Positions 21,004 through 27,911 of a DNA stretch of 29,388 nucleotides are shown piece by piece. Within the stretch, counting starts at the first letter, position 1. Every line of letters begins with the position of its first letter. The notes beneath the pieces were generated by a model, which did not search any database, was not told the origin of the DNA, and worked only from the letters and a program-made list of their open reading frames with translations. Origin of the DNA: JAXHNE01 sp038316995 (lineage in GTDB: Bacteria; Patescibacteriota; Saccharimonadia; Saccharimonadales; JAXHNE01); contig JBBQAZ010000009.1 of the NCBI GenBank assembly GCA_038316995.1, forward strand, positions 1 to 29,388, read 5' to 3'. Position numbers and translations under genes: made by a program.

Positions 21004-21516
21004 ATGGCGGAAGTACCAGACAAACAGATAAAACGACTAAAAGCTCTATTACAAGAATCAGAGACTTCTTTGGCTGCTGCCAAGGAATTATTACTTAGTT
21101 TGGTTGGCGAAGAACCTGTTGCCGTAAAGCTCACTAAAGAAGAACAGCAACTCGGTAAAATTATCGAAGGTGTTTTTGATGGTCAAAATATGGTTGGATC
21201 AGACGGCAAAACTTACCCAGTTCCTGCAAACTATGCAAGTAAATCAAAGCTAGTTCAAGGTGATATTTTGAAACTTACAATTTCTGATGACGGATCATTC
21301 TTATATAAGCAAATCGGGCCTATTCCACGTAAACAAATTGTCGGTGAACTTGTTCAGGAAAACGGCCATTATTACGTTACTGTTGGCGAACGTGAATACC
21401 GCGTACTCCTTGCCAGTGTGACCTATTTTAAGGCAAAGCCAGGCGATCAAGTGAGCGTAAACGTACCAGAAGACGATACACATGCCGAATGGGCTGCACT
21501 CGAAGCCGCACTCTAA
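21004..21516 (+). CDS. conserved uncharacterised protein: N-terminal coiled coil plus small beta-barrel-like domain
   Basis: A 170-residue soluble protein. An N-terminal coiled-coil-like helix (about 5-35, KQIKRLKALLQESETSLAA) precedes a linker and a probable small beta domain: KIIEGVFDGQNMVGSDGK, YPVPANYASKSKLVQGD, LKLTI, then FLYKQIGPIPRKQIVGEL near 99-116. Repeated GD turns (QGD, PGD) suggest OB- or SH3-like barrels. From memory, proteins with this VFDGQ...YPVPxNYASKSKL pattern occur widely in CPR genomes without a known function; I could not check this. Its position between rplL and dnaX, after its own promoter, gives no firm clue. Confidence 0.8.
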   Translation: MAEVPDKQIKRLKALLQESETSLAAAKELLLSLVGEEPVAVKLTKEEQQLGKIIEGVFDGQNMVGSDGKTYPVPANYASKSKLVQGDILKLTISDDGSFLYKQIGPIPRKQIVGELVQENGHYYVTVGEREYRVLLASVTYFKAKPGDQVSVNVPEDDTHAEWAALEAAL

Positions 21517-21784
21517 TAATCGCTTAATATTCATAATCGCTTTTTTCCTTTGTTTATTCTTGTCGTTAGGATATTTTCTGCCAATTAAGTATAAAATTGG
21601 AATTGTCCCTGGCACTCAGGGAAGTTGTGTCGGCTGGCCAAATGAAAGGTTTCATTACAGCTTACTTTTTGGACAGAATGACGAATATAACGATGTTGAA
21701 TTAGGCGATGATTCCGAGTTTGATGAATTCTCTTTATTACCTGTTTGTGGAAAGTACGAAACACACTCACTACACTTACTATAA
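21482..21784 (+). CDS. possible small membrane-anchored protein
   Basis: A 100-residue ORF that overlaps the end of the previous gene by 35 nt. Residues 15-35 form a strong hydrophobic segment (LIFIIAFFLCLFLSLGYFLP), suggesting a single-pass anchor or signal peptide, followed by an acidic exposed region with two cysteines. No ribosome binding site is evident and no later ATG is available. It fills most of the otherwise empty 360 nt before dnaX. It may be a real gene, or chance; the function is unknown. Confidence 0.4.
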   Translation: MPNGLHSKPHSNNRLIFIIAFFLCLFLSLGYFLPIKYKIGIVPGTQGSCVGWPNERFHYSLLFGQNDEYNDVELGDDSEFDEFSLLPVCGKYETHSLHLL

Positions 21785-21862
21785 ACAACTCTGAATTAAA
21801 ATTTCTAAAAGTCAAAGCTAAGTTCCTAATTAATCACAACAGAATTAGTTTGCTTAGTGGCG

Positions 21863-21868
21863 TATACT
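21863..21868 (+). promoter_or_regulatory. -10 element of dnaX
   Basis: TATACT followed by 9 nt and the ATG at 21878, giving a leader of 0-3 nt. No ribosome binding site and no clear -35. Confidence 0.4.
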
Positions 21869-21877
21869 TGATGGAAC

Positions 21878-23362
21878 ATGGGACAAGCACTGTATCGAAG
21901 ATACCGGTCTAAGAACTTGGCAGAAATTGTAGGCCAAGAACATATTACTCGCACACTGGATAACACCTTGAAGCGCGGTGCTATTGGTCATGCCTATCTA
22001 CTTACTGGCCCAAAAGGTGTTGGCAAAACTAGCATTGCTCGTATTTTAGCCCACGAAATTAACGAACTGCCGTACGAAAAAGAACAAATACACCTAGATA
22101 TAATTGAAATTGACGCTGCTAGTAATCGTAGGATTGATGAAATCAGAGATCTGCGCGACAAGGTGCATATTGCCCCGTCTAGTGCAAAATACAAGGTCTA
22201 TATAATAGATGAAGTCCATATGCTTACAAAAGAAGCATTCAACGCGCTACTTAAAACTTTAGAGGAACCGCCAAATCACGTTATATTCATCTTAGCTACG
22301 ACGGACGTCCATAAGGTTCCCGACACCATTATAAGCCGCACTCAACACTTCACTTTTAAACCTATACCATCCGCAAAAATTGTTAAGCATCTACAAGAAA
22401 TTGCCAAGAAAGAAAAAATTAGCATTGCTGATGACGCACTTCAGTTTATTGCAGAGCATGGTGATGGCTCTTTTCGGGACAGTATTGGGTTATTAGAACA
22501 AGCTTCTGGAATATCAGATAAAGTTACAGCAAGCCAAGTACAACAGATGTTGGGTATTCCTCCGATTGAACTCATTGCTGAGATTATTGCTGTATTTGAG
22601 GCAGGAGACGCAAAAAAACTCATAGAAAATTTAAATGAATTATCATTACAAGGGTTTCTAGCAGAGGAAATTGCACATCAATTGCAATTGCTATTTAGAG
22701 ATAAGTTGATTCAGAGAGAATCAACTGTTGTTTCGATTCCATCTTTAATACGTGATCTTATAGACGTGCCTGCATCGAATAATCCCATGGCGTTACTTGA
22801 AATTACACTACTTGGGCACATGAAAATAATTGGAAATACTACGACAAAGCTCCCAAATAAATCTGAAGACAAAACTCCAGATAAAAAAGTAGAACGACCT
22901 GCGCCACGGTCGACTGAACAGCCAAAAAAATCAGAACAAATTCAAGAGTATAAAGTAGAACCTACTAATGAAGTAGTAAAAAAGCAGCCTACGCTACGCC
23001 CTCAGGCTTCTAGCGTAATGCTTAATGACGAAAGCTGGGAAGCAGTGCTCGCAAAGCTAAAAAAGTCACACAGTACACTTTATAGTGTGGCGAGAATGAG
23101 TGAATTTAAAACCGATGGAACAAAGGTTACCTTATTATTTAAGTTTCCTTTCCATAAAAAGAGAATGGAAAATTCAAAACACAAAACAATACTGGATGAT
23201 TTGTTCCTAGCTATTACAGAACAATCTCCGGTGATTAAGTTTGAACTTATAGAGAAAAACGCATCTCCAAAGATAGTTACTAAGCCCGCTAAAGTAGATG
23301 AATATCAACCCCTAGAAGCCATTAGCAATATCTTCGGTGGCGGGGAAGTGCTAGAATCCTAA
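21878..23362 (+). CDS. dnaX: DNA polymerase III subunits tau (and predicted gamma by frameshift)
   Basis: A 494-residue clamp-loader ATPase. Walker A GPKGVGKT is at 44-51, IIEIDAASNRRIDEIR near 75-90, Walker B VYIIDEVHM near 107-115, sensor 1 ATTD near 140-143 and the arginine-finger SRT motif near 153-155 (SRC in most). The four-cysteine zinc module normally found between ARILA and DIIEID is missing; a short EINELPYEKEQIHL linker replaces it. Domain III ends near 330, then a Lys/Pro/Glu linker (335-385) and a tau C-terminal domain (about 390-470). The linker contains a classical -1 frameshift cassette at 22978-23017 that would yield a gamma-like product of 378 residues. Confidence 0.95.
   Translation: MGQALYRRYRSKNLAEIVGQEHITRTLDNTLKRGAIGHAYLLTGPKGVGKTSIARILAHEINELPYEKEQIHLDIIEIDAASNRRIDEIRDLRDKVHIAPSSAKYKVYIIDEVHMLTKEAFNALLKTLEEPPNHVIFILATTDVHKVPDTIISRTQHFTFKPIPSAKIVKHLQEIAKKEKISIADDALQFIAEHGDGSFRDSIGLLEQASGISDKVTASQVQQMLGIPPIELIAEIIAVFEAGDAKKLIENLNELSLQGFLAEEIAHQLQLLFRDKLIQRESTVVSIPSLIRDLIDVPASNNPMALLEITLLGHMKIIGNTTTKLPNKSEDKTPDKKVERPAPRSTEQPKKSEQIQEYKVEPTNEVVKKQPTLRPQASSVMLNDESWEAVLAKLKKSHSTLYSVARMSEFKTDGTKVTLLFKFPFHKKRMENSKHKTILDDLFLAITEQSPVIKFELIEKNASPKIVTKPAKVDEYQPLEAISNIFGGGEVLES
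22978..23017 (+). promoter_or_regulatory. predicted programmed -1 ribosomal frameshift site in dnaX
   Basis: In frame, GTA-AAA-AAG-CAG gives the slippery heptamer A AAA AAG at 22978-22984, the same heptamer as in E. coli dnaX. After a 5-nt spacer, TACGCTA (22990-22996) and TAGCGTA (23011-23017) form a perfect 7-bp stem, with GCC/GGC (22998-23000 with 23005-23007) pairing inside. A -1 slip reads nine codons and stops at TAG 23011-23013, inside the 3' arm. The product would keep ATPase domains I-III and lose the tau C-terminus. Confidence 0.75.
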
Positions 23363-23381
23363 GATAGCAGGAGGAGGGCAC

Positions 23382-24740
23382 GTGCCACCAAAACAACCAA
23401 ATATACCACCACAGAATGCAGAAGCCGAAGCCTCGTTACTTGGTGCATTGCTGCTTGATCCTGACGCAGTTGTCAAAGTTGCGGACATGATTAGAGGTGA
23501 CGATTTTTATGAGGAGCGGCACAGACATATTTACCAAGCCGTGCGCTCACTATATGAAAAACATAGCCCAATTGACGTATTAACACTGAGCGACGAACTG
23601 CGATCTACCGGATTTTTGGATGTTGTTGGTGGCGCGGCGTACTTATCGGAACTTACAAATTTTGTACCAACTGCAGCTCATGTTGAACAATATGCACAAA
23701 TAGTTGCACAGAAAGCAACTCGGAGGCGACTTATCAAGGTTTCGCAGGACATAACGGGACTCGGGTATGATGAAAACCAAAGTCTACAAGAATTAATAGA
23801 AGCTGCTGAATCAAAACTTTTTGAAGTCAGTCAAACACACGTAAAACAAGACGTTACAAGCCTTGAAACAATATTAAGTGATAGTTTTGAACGATTAGAT
23901 GAACTACATAAAGATAAGGGTACGATTCGTGGAGTCCCGACAGGCTTTAAAGATCTTGATAATATTTTGGCTGGACTTCAAAAAAGTGATTTATTCATTC
24001 TTGCCGCGCGACCTTCAATGGGTAAAACTGCCTTGGCGCTAAATTTAGCTCATAACGTTGCCGTGAAATCTGAGCTCCCGGTGCTGTTGTTTAGTCTTGA
24101 AATGAGCAAAGAACAATTAGTAGACAGAATGTTGTCAATGGAATCAGGTGTTGACGCTTGGGCACTTCGAACTGGAAATCTGTCAGACAGCGACTTTGAG
24201 AAAATTGGGCATGCAATGGGAACGCTCTCTGAGGCGCAAATTTATATAGATGACACTCCGGGCATAACAGTCAGCGAAATGCGCACAAAGGCCCGCAGAG
24301 AGGCTCACCAGCGACCTTTAGGGTTGCTTATCGTTGATTATTTGCAACTTATGAGTGGTGGTGCACGATATGGAGGCGAAAGTAACCGCGTACAGGAAAT
24401 TTCAGAAATATCTCGTGGTCTGAAAGGAATTGCACGTGAGCTAAACGTTCCAGTGCTTGCACTCAGCCAGCTTAGTCGTTCGGTGGAAAACAGAAGCCCT
24501 CAAATACCGCAATTATCTGATCTTCGTGAATCTGGCTCGATTGAGCAAGATGCTGACGTAGTTGCCTTTATTTACAGGGAAGATTACTACAACCCAGAAA
24601 CAGACCGAAGGAACATCACTGACATATTTATCAAAAAGCATAGAAACGGGCCAACTGGTGGAGTAGAGTTATATTTTGATAAAGAAAAACAACGTTTTAG
24701 AAGTTTGGACACAAAGCACTCAACACCGTTTGAATCATAA
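23382..24740 (+). CDS. dnaB: replicative DNA helicase DnaB
   Basis: A 452-residue hexameric helicase. The N-terminal domain begins PPQNAEAEASLLGALLLDPD and includes FYEERHRHIYQAV. The RecA-like domain has Walker A ARPSMGKTALALNLA near 206-220, LFSLEMSKEQLVDRM near 234-248, Walker B LLIVDYLQLMSG near 318-329, LSQLSRSVENR near 362-372 and LSDLRESGSIEQDADVV near 378-394. No intein is present. The start is GTG at 23382 with GGAGGAGGG 5 nt upstream. It follows dnaX by 19 nt, so both replication proteins are probably co-expressed. Confidence 0.97.
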   Translation: MPPKQPNIPPQNAEAEASLLGALLLDPDAVVKVADMIRGDDFYEERHRHIYQAVRSLYEKHSPIDVLTLSDELRSTGFLDVVGGAAYLSELTNFVPTAAHVEQYAQIVAQKATRRRLIKVSQDITGLGYDENQSLQELIEAAESKLFEVSQTHVKQDVTSLETILSDSFERLDELHKDKGTIRGVPTGFKDLDNILAGLQKSDLFILAARPSMGKTALALNLAHNVAVKSELPVLLFSLEMSKEQLVDRMLSMESGVDAWALRTGNLSDSDFEKIGHAMGTLSEAQIYIDDTPGITVSEMRTKARREAHQRPLGLLIVDYLQLMSGGARYGGESNRVQEISEISRGLKGIARELNVPVLALSQLSRSVENRSPQIPQLSDLRESGSIEQDADVVAFIYREDYYNPETDRRNITDIFIKKHRNGPTGGVELYFDKEKQRFRSLDTKHSTPFES

Positions 24741-24742
24741 GC

Positions 24743-24748
24743 TATACT
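24743..24748 (+). promoter_or_regulatory. -10 element of the membrane glycosyltransferase-like gene
   Basis: TATACT 12 nt before the ATG at 24761, just after the dnaB stop. It would give a leader of about 5 nt. No -35 or ribosome binding site is evident. Confidence 0.35.
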
Positions 24749-24760
24749 AGAGTTTAAGTA

Positions 24761-25948
24761 ATGAGAAAACGAAAGATAAATTCAGTATTGTCAGAGAACT
24801 GGCTGCCCGTATTGTTCGGAGCTGTTGCGAGCATTGGGCTACTTGCGTTGTTTTTATTTGGCTATAAGGAAATAACACCTCAAGTTCTACCGTCAGAAAT
24901 TAATGTTTTGAACACGCCTATGAGCGAAGTATTGCGTTCTCCGCTGTATTTACATCAACTAATTATACAAAAATTTGCCGGTTTGTTCGGCCTTGGCAGT
25001 GTTATATCGGTACGACTACCGGCAATTATTACTGGCTTTGTCGTAATTATCACCTATTACCTCATTACTAAAACCTGGTTTTCTAGACGAACCGCTATTA
25101 TTGGAAGCATCCTATTTGCCTCGTCATCTTGGATGCTTCATATTACACGTCTTGGCACTCCAGATGTAAATTTCCTACTCCTAATTGTTCCTGTATACGC
25201 TTTGGTGCTAATTCATAACAACAAATATTCTCTACGTGGAGCATTATTACTTCTAATTTCAAGTCTAACGCTACTCTATATACCCGGATTAATTTGGTTT
25301 GTTTTGCCTGTAATAATTTGGAGACGAAAACTTCTGATAAAAACTATCAAAAATGTGTCGCCGTATGCAATAGGTGGTATTAGCTTGTTGGTTGTGATAG
25401 GACTTATACCGGCTTTAGTTGCAGCTATTCATGACCCAAGTTTCATATTAAAAATTGCTGGATTGTCACTGGATGCTACGGCACTAACAAATACACCTAA
25501 CGTGTTAATCAATGGTGTCATGGAAGTGTTCATTACTCGCGACTACAACCCACAGTTTGGAATTGCAACGATTCCGTACTTGAATATCGCAACAAGCGTG
25601 CTTGCACTCCTGGGCGTTACTTACGCATTTAAAGAAAAAAAGCTAGATAGATCAAAGGTGGTAGTTACGGCATTTGTTCTTGGCTTTGTTCTGCACGGTA
25701 TTAGCAATGGCGCAGTTTCGGTTGCAATCGTTCTGCCATTTGTATTTTTATTAGTTGCAGGAGGAGTTGCGTTCTTGATTCGTAAATGGTTATCAGTATT
25801 TCCGAAAAATCCAGTAGCAGGGAAAGTTGCGTTGTCATGCATCACAGTGCTTGTTGGCATTACGGTTTATTATGAAACGACACGATATTTTATTGCCTGG
25901 CCCCACAGTGATGGCTACAGTAGCATATTCAAGCAAACAGACAACTAA
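24761..25948 (+). CDS. polytopic membrane protein, GT-C glycosyltransferase-like (ArnT/PMT type)
   Basis: A 395-residue membrane protein with about nine to ten hydrophobic helices (first near 15-35, then about 85-103, 110-128, 133-150, 156-190, 203-223, 275-290, 300-322, 325-340, 352-370). VRLPAIITGFVVIITYYLI, then FSRRTAIIGSILFASSSWML and ITRLGTPDVN, follow the pattern of the ArnT/PMT-like GT-C family, which transfers sugars from lipid-linked donors outside the membrane. The N-terminal loop (40-80) contains SEINVLNTPMSEVLRSPLY. The acceptor is unknown. A general membrane protein without transferase activity is the alternative. Confidence 0.6.
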   Translation: MRKRKINSVLSENWLPVLFGAVASIGLLALFLFGYKEITPQVLPSEINVLNTPMSEVLRSPLYLHQLIIQKFAGLFGLGSVISVRLPAIITGFVVIITYYLITKTWFSRRTAIIGSILFASSSWMLHITRLGTPDVNFLLLIVPVYALVLIHNNKYSLRGALLLLISSLTLLYIPGLIWFVLPVIIWRRKLLIKTIKNVSPYAIGGISLLVVIGLIPALVAAIHDPSFILKIAGLSLDATALTNTPNVLINGVMEVFITRDYNPQFGIATIPYLNIATSVLALLGVTYAFKEKKLDRSKVVVTAFVLGFVLHGISNGAVSVAIVLPFVFLLVAGGVAFLIRKWLSVFPKNPVAGKVALSCITVLVGITVYYETTRYFIAWPHSDGYSSIFKQTDN

Positions 25949-25950
25949 TT

Positions 25951-25959
25951 TGTTACAAT
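25951..25959 (+). promoter_or_regulatory. extended -10 promoter of ybaB-recR
   Basis: TGT-TACAAT followed by a leader of about 20 nt with AAGGAGA (25976-25982 region) 4 nt before the ATG at 25987. Unlike several other genes here, this one keeps both a leader and a ribosome binding site. Confidence 0.45.
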
Positions 25960-25986
25960 ATAGACTCAGAGAAATAAGGAGACATT

Positions 25987-26280
25987 ATGAGTAAGTTTGA
26001 TCAAGCAAAGATGCTAATGCAAGCAAAGAAATTGCAAAAAGAATTAAAGAAAATGGTTATTGAAATAGAAAAGGGTGACGGTGCAGTCACCGTAGAGATT
26101 ACCGGTGAACAAAAAATTAAAAAAATCAGCATAGATCCAGAGTCAGTCAATCTTGATGATATCGGTGAGCTAGAGCGTTGGGTAGAAGATGCAGTTAAAG
26201 AAGCTATCGCCGAAAGCCAGAAAATTGCTGCCGAGAAAATGGCACCTATGATGGGTATGCTTGGAAATCTTGGGCTTTAA
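25987..26280 (+). CDS. YbaB/EbfC family nucleoid-associated protein
   Basis: A 97-residue DNA-binding protein of the YbaB family. It starts with the helical FDQAKMLMQAKKLQKELKKM, has the strand pair GDGAVTVEITGEQKIKKISID, and ends with a Met/Gly-rich tail MAPMMGMLGNLGL typical of the family. It binds DNA as a dimer. It lies between dnaX/dnaB and recR, matching the common dnaX-ybaB-recR arrangement with two genes inserted. recR starts 9 nt after its stop. Confidence 0.93.
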   Translation: MSKFDQAKMLMQAKKLQKELKKMVIEIEKGDGAVTVEITGEQKIKKISIDPESVNLDDIGELERWVEDAVKEAIAESQKIAAEKMAPMMGMLGNLGL

Positions 26281-26289
26281 GGAATAATA

Positions 26290-26895
26290 ATGTCGGTATT
26301 GCCCGCAGCATTACAAGACACTATTGACGCGCTAGGAACACTCCCTGGAGTTGGCCCAAGAACAGCTGAACGCTATGCGTATCACTTGTTGCGAGGGCAA
26401 AAACAAAAGGCACAGAACATTTCTGGTACACTAGACAAGCTTCATGAAGGTATCGATTACTGTAGTAAAACTTTTGCACTTATTGAGAGCGGGCAAGAAC
26501 TGTCGCCATTATATTCAGATCCATCGCGCGATAAAACTACCATAGCTGTTGTAGCTGAACCTTTTGATGTGGTTGCATTAGAAAACGCTGGTGGATTTTC
26601 TGGCACTTATCATGTTCTTGGAGGTTTGGTTTCACCTATAGATGGTATTGGCCCTGAACAACTCCATATCAAGGAGCTTGTGAACAGAATTTCCGAAGAC
26701 CAAGTAGAAGAGATTATCTTGGCGACCAATGCTAGCGTAGAGGGAGAATCAACAGCACTTTATATACAAAAACAACTTATTGGTCTTGATGTGAAGATTT
26801 CACGCTTAGCGCGCGGGTTACCGGTTGGAATCGATTTAGAGTATGCAGATCAGATTACACTCAGTCGTGCACTCGAGGGAAGGACGGCAGTTTGA
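26290..26895 (+). CDS. recR: recombination mediator protein RecR, zinc-finger-deficient
   Basis: A 201-residue RecR. The helix-hairpin-helix LGTLPGVGPRTAERYAYHLL is at 15-34. The Toprim domain contains IAVVAEPFDVVALENAG near 85-101 and YHVLGGLVSPIDGIGPEQL near 106-124. Between them the zinc finger, normally two CxxC pairs, keeps only C58 (YCSKTF, then LSPLYSDPSRD), so zinc binding is unlikely. RecR forms rings that load RecA with RecO. The following DHH gene starts at a TTG overlapping its stop (TTGA). Confidence 0.95.
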   Translation: MSVLPAALQDTIDALGTLPGVGPRTAERYAYHLLRGQKQKAQNISGTLDKLHEGIDYCSKTFALIESGQELSPLYSDPSRDKTTIAVVAEPFDVVALENAGGFSGTYHVLGGLVSPIDGIGPEQLHIKELVNRISEDQVEEIILATNASVEGESTALYIQKQLIGLDVKISRLARGLPVGIDLEYADQITLSRALEGRTAV

Positions 26896-27911
26896 TAGCA
26901 AAAGAAGATAGCGACAAAATTAAAGATATAATCGATACGGCAAATATTATCGTAGTTATTCAGGCCGATAATCCAGATGCAGATAGCATTGGATCAGCAC
27001 TAGCGCTAGAGGAATTACTTGAAAATCAGGGTAAACAAACTGTTTTATATTGTAGTGTTGATATGCCAAGTTACCTGTCTTACGTCGCAGGCATAGATCG
27101 AGTAACCAATGATATGCCCAAAAACTTTGATGCAAGTATCATAGTAGATGCTTCTACTAAAACATTACTTGAAAGACTTGAATCTTCTGGCGAACTAGCA
27201 TGGGTAGCCGCAAAACCATGCGTCGTGCTCGATCATCATGAAAGTGTACAGAATCCAATAGATTTTGCGGAAGTCTCTGTGATAGATACAAATGCCGCTT
27301 CTGCCGGGGTTATTATTCATGAACTTTCAAAAGCACTTAGTTGGGAAATTACTGATGTTGCAGCTGAATCTTTACTTGTTTCAATTCTAGGTGACACACA
27401 AGGTCTATCTAACAACCTTGCAACTGCAGACACTTACCGTGTTGTTGCTGATTTAATAGACGCTGGCGCAGATCGGCCAAAACTTGAAGAAATGCGCAGA
27501 GAACAATCAAAAATGCCACGAAAAATATTTGACTACAAAGGTGAATTAATTAGAAAAACACGATTTTCAGACTCGGGCATGATTGCCATGGTGAGCATTT
27601 CGCAGCACGAAATAAATACTTACAGTCCGCTCTACAACCCCGCTCCACTTATACAAGGTGATTTGCTCCAAACCGAAGGAGTAAGTGTTGCTATTGTAGT
27701 CAAAATATATGATTCAGGTCGAATAACAGGTTCAATTAGGTGCAATAATTCGGCATCAATTGCCAACAAACTTGCGGAGACATTTGGAGGCGGAGGTCAC
27801 CCATACGCCGCAGGATTTAAAATCGAAAACTCACAAAATAGTGATGATGTTAAGAAAGAAGTTATTATTAAAGCAGAAGCTCTATTAAAGGCATTAAATG
27901 AAACTGCATAA
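26892..27911 (+). CDS. DHH/DHHA1 phosphoesterase, NrnA-like (oligoribonuclease / pAp phosphatase)
   Basis: A 339-residue DHH-family protein. Motif I ADNPDADSIGSALAL is near 25-39 (DHPDGDS in many), motif II IIVDAST near 84-90, motif III the DHH itself in VVLDHHES near 111-118, and LGDTQGLSN near 166-174. The DHHA1 domain ends with the GGGGHPYAAGF substrate loop near 300-310. NrnA-type enzymes degrade nanoRNAs and 3'-phosphoadenosine 5'-phosphate, using Mn2+. Start TTG at 26892 with GGGAAGGA about 7 nt upstream and a 4-nt overlap with recR. Its end overlaps cysS by 14 nt, so all three are coupled. Confidence 0.88.
   Translation: MIAKEDSDKIKDIIDTANIIVVIQADNPDADSIGSALALEELLENQGKQTVLYCSVDMPSYLSYVAGIDRVTNDMPKNFDASIIVDASTKTLLERLESSGELAWVAAKPCVVLDHHESVQNPIDFAEVSVIDTNAASAGVIIHELSKALSWEITDVAAESLLVSILGDTQGLSNNLATADTYRVVADLIDAGADRPKLEEMRREQSKMPRKIFDYKGELIRKTRFSDSGMIAMVSISQHEINTYSPLYNPAPLIQGDLLQTEGVSVAIVVKIYDSGRITGSIRCNNSASIANKLAETFGGGGHPYAAGFKIENSQNSDDVKKEVIIKAEALLKALNETA

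Noticed and set aside
21585..21815. 76-codon minus-strand open frame before dnaX
   Set aside because: No ribosome binding site or recognisable composition; the plus-strand ORF with a transmembrane segment explains the interval better, though also weakly.
5305..26895. Possible recoding of UGA (as in Gracilibacteria or Absconditabacteria)
   Set aside because: The tRNA-Trp anticodon is CCA. UGA ends dcd, recR, the GT4 gene and the 67-residue gene at sensible places, several of them within tight overlaps.
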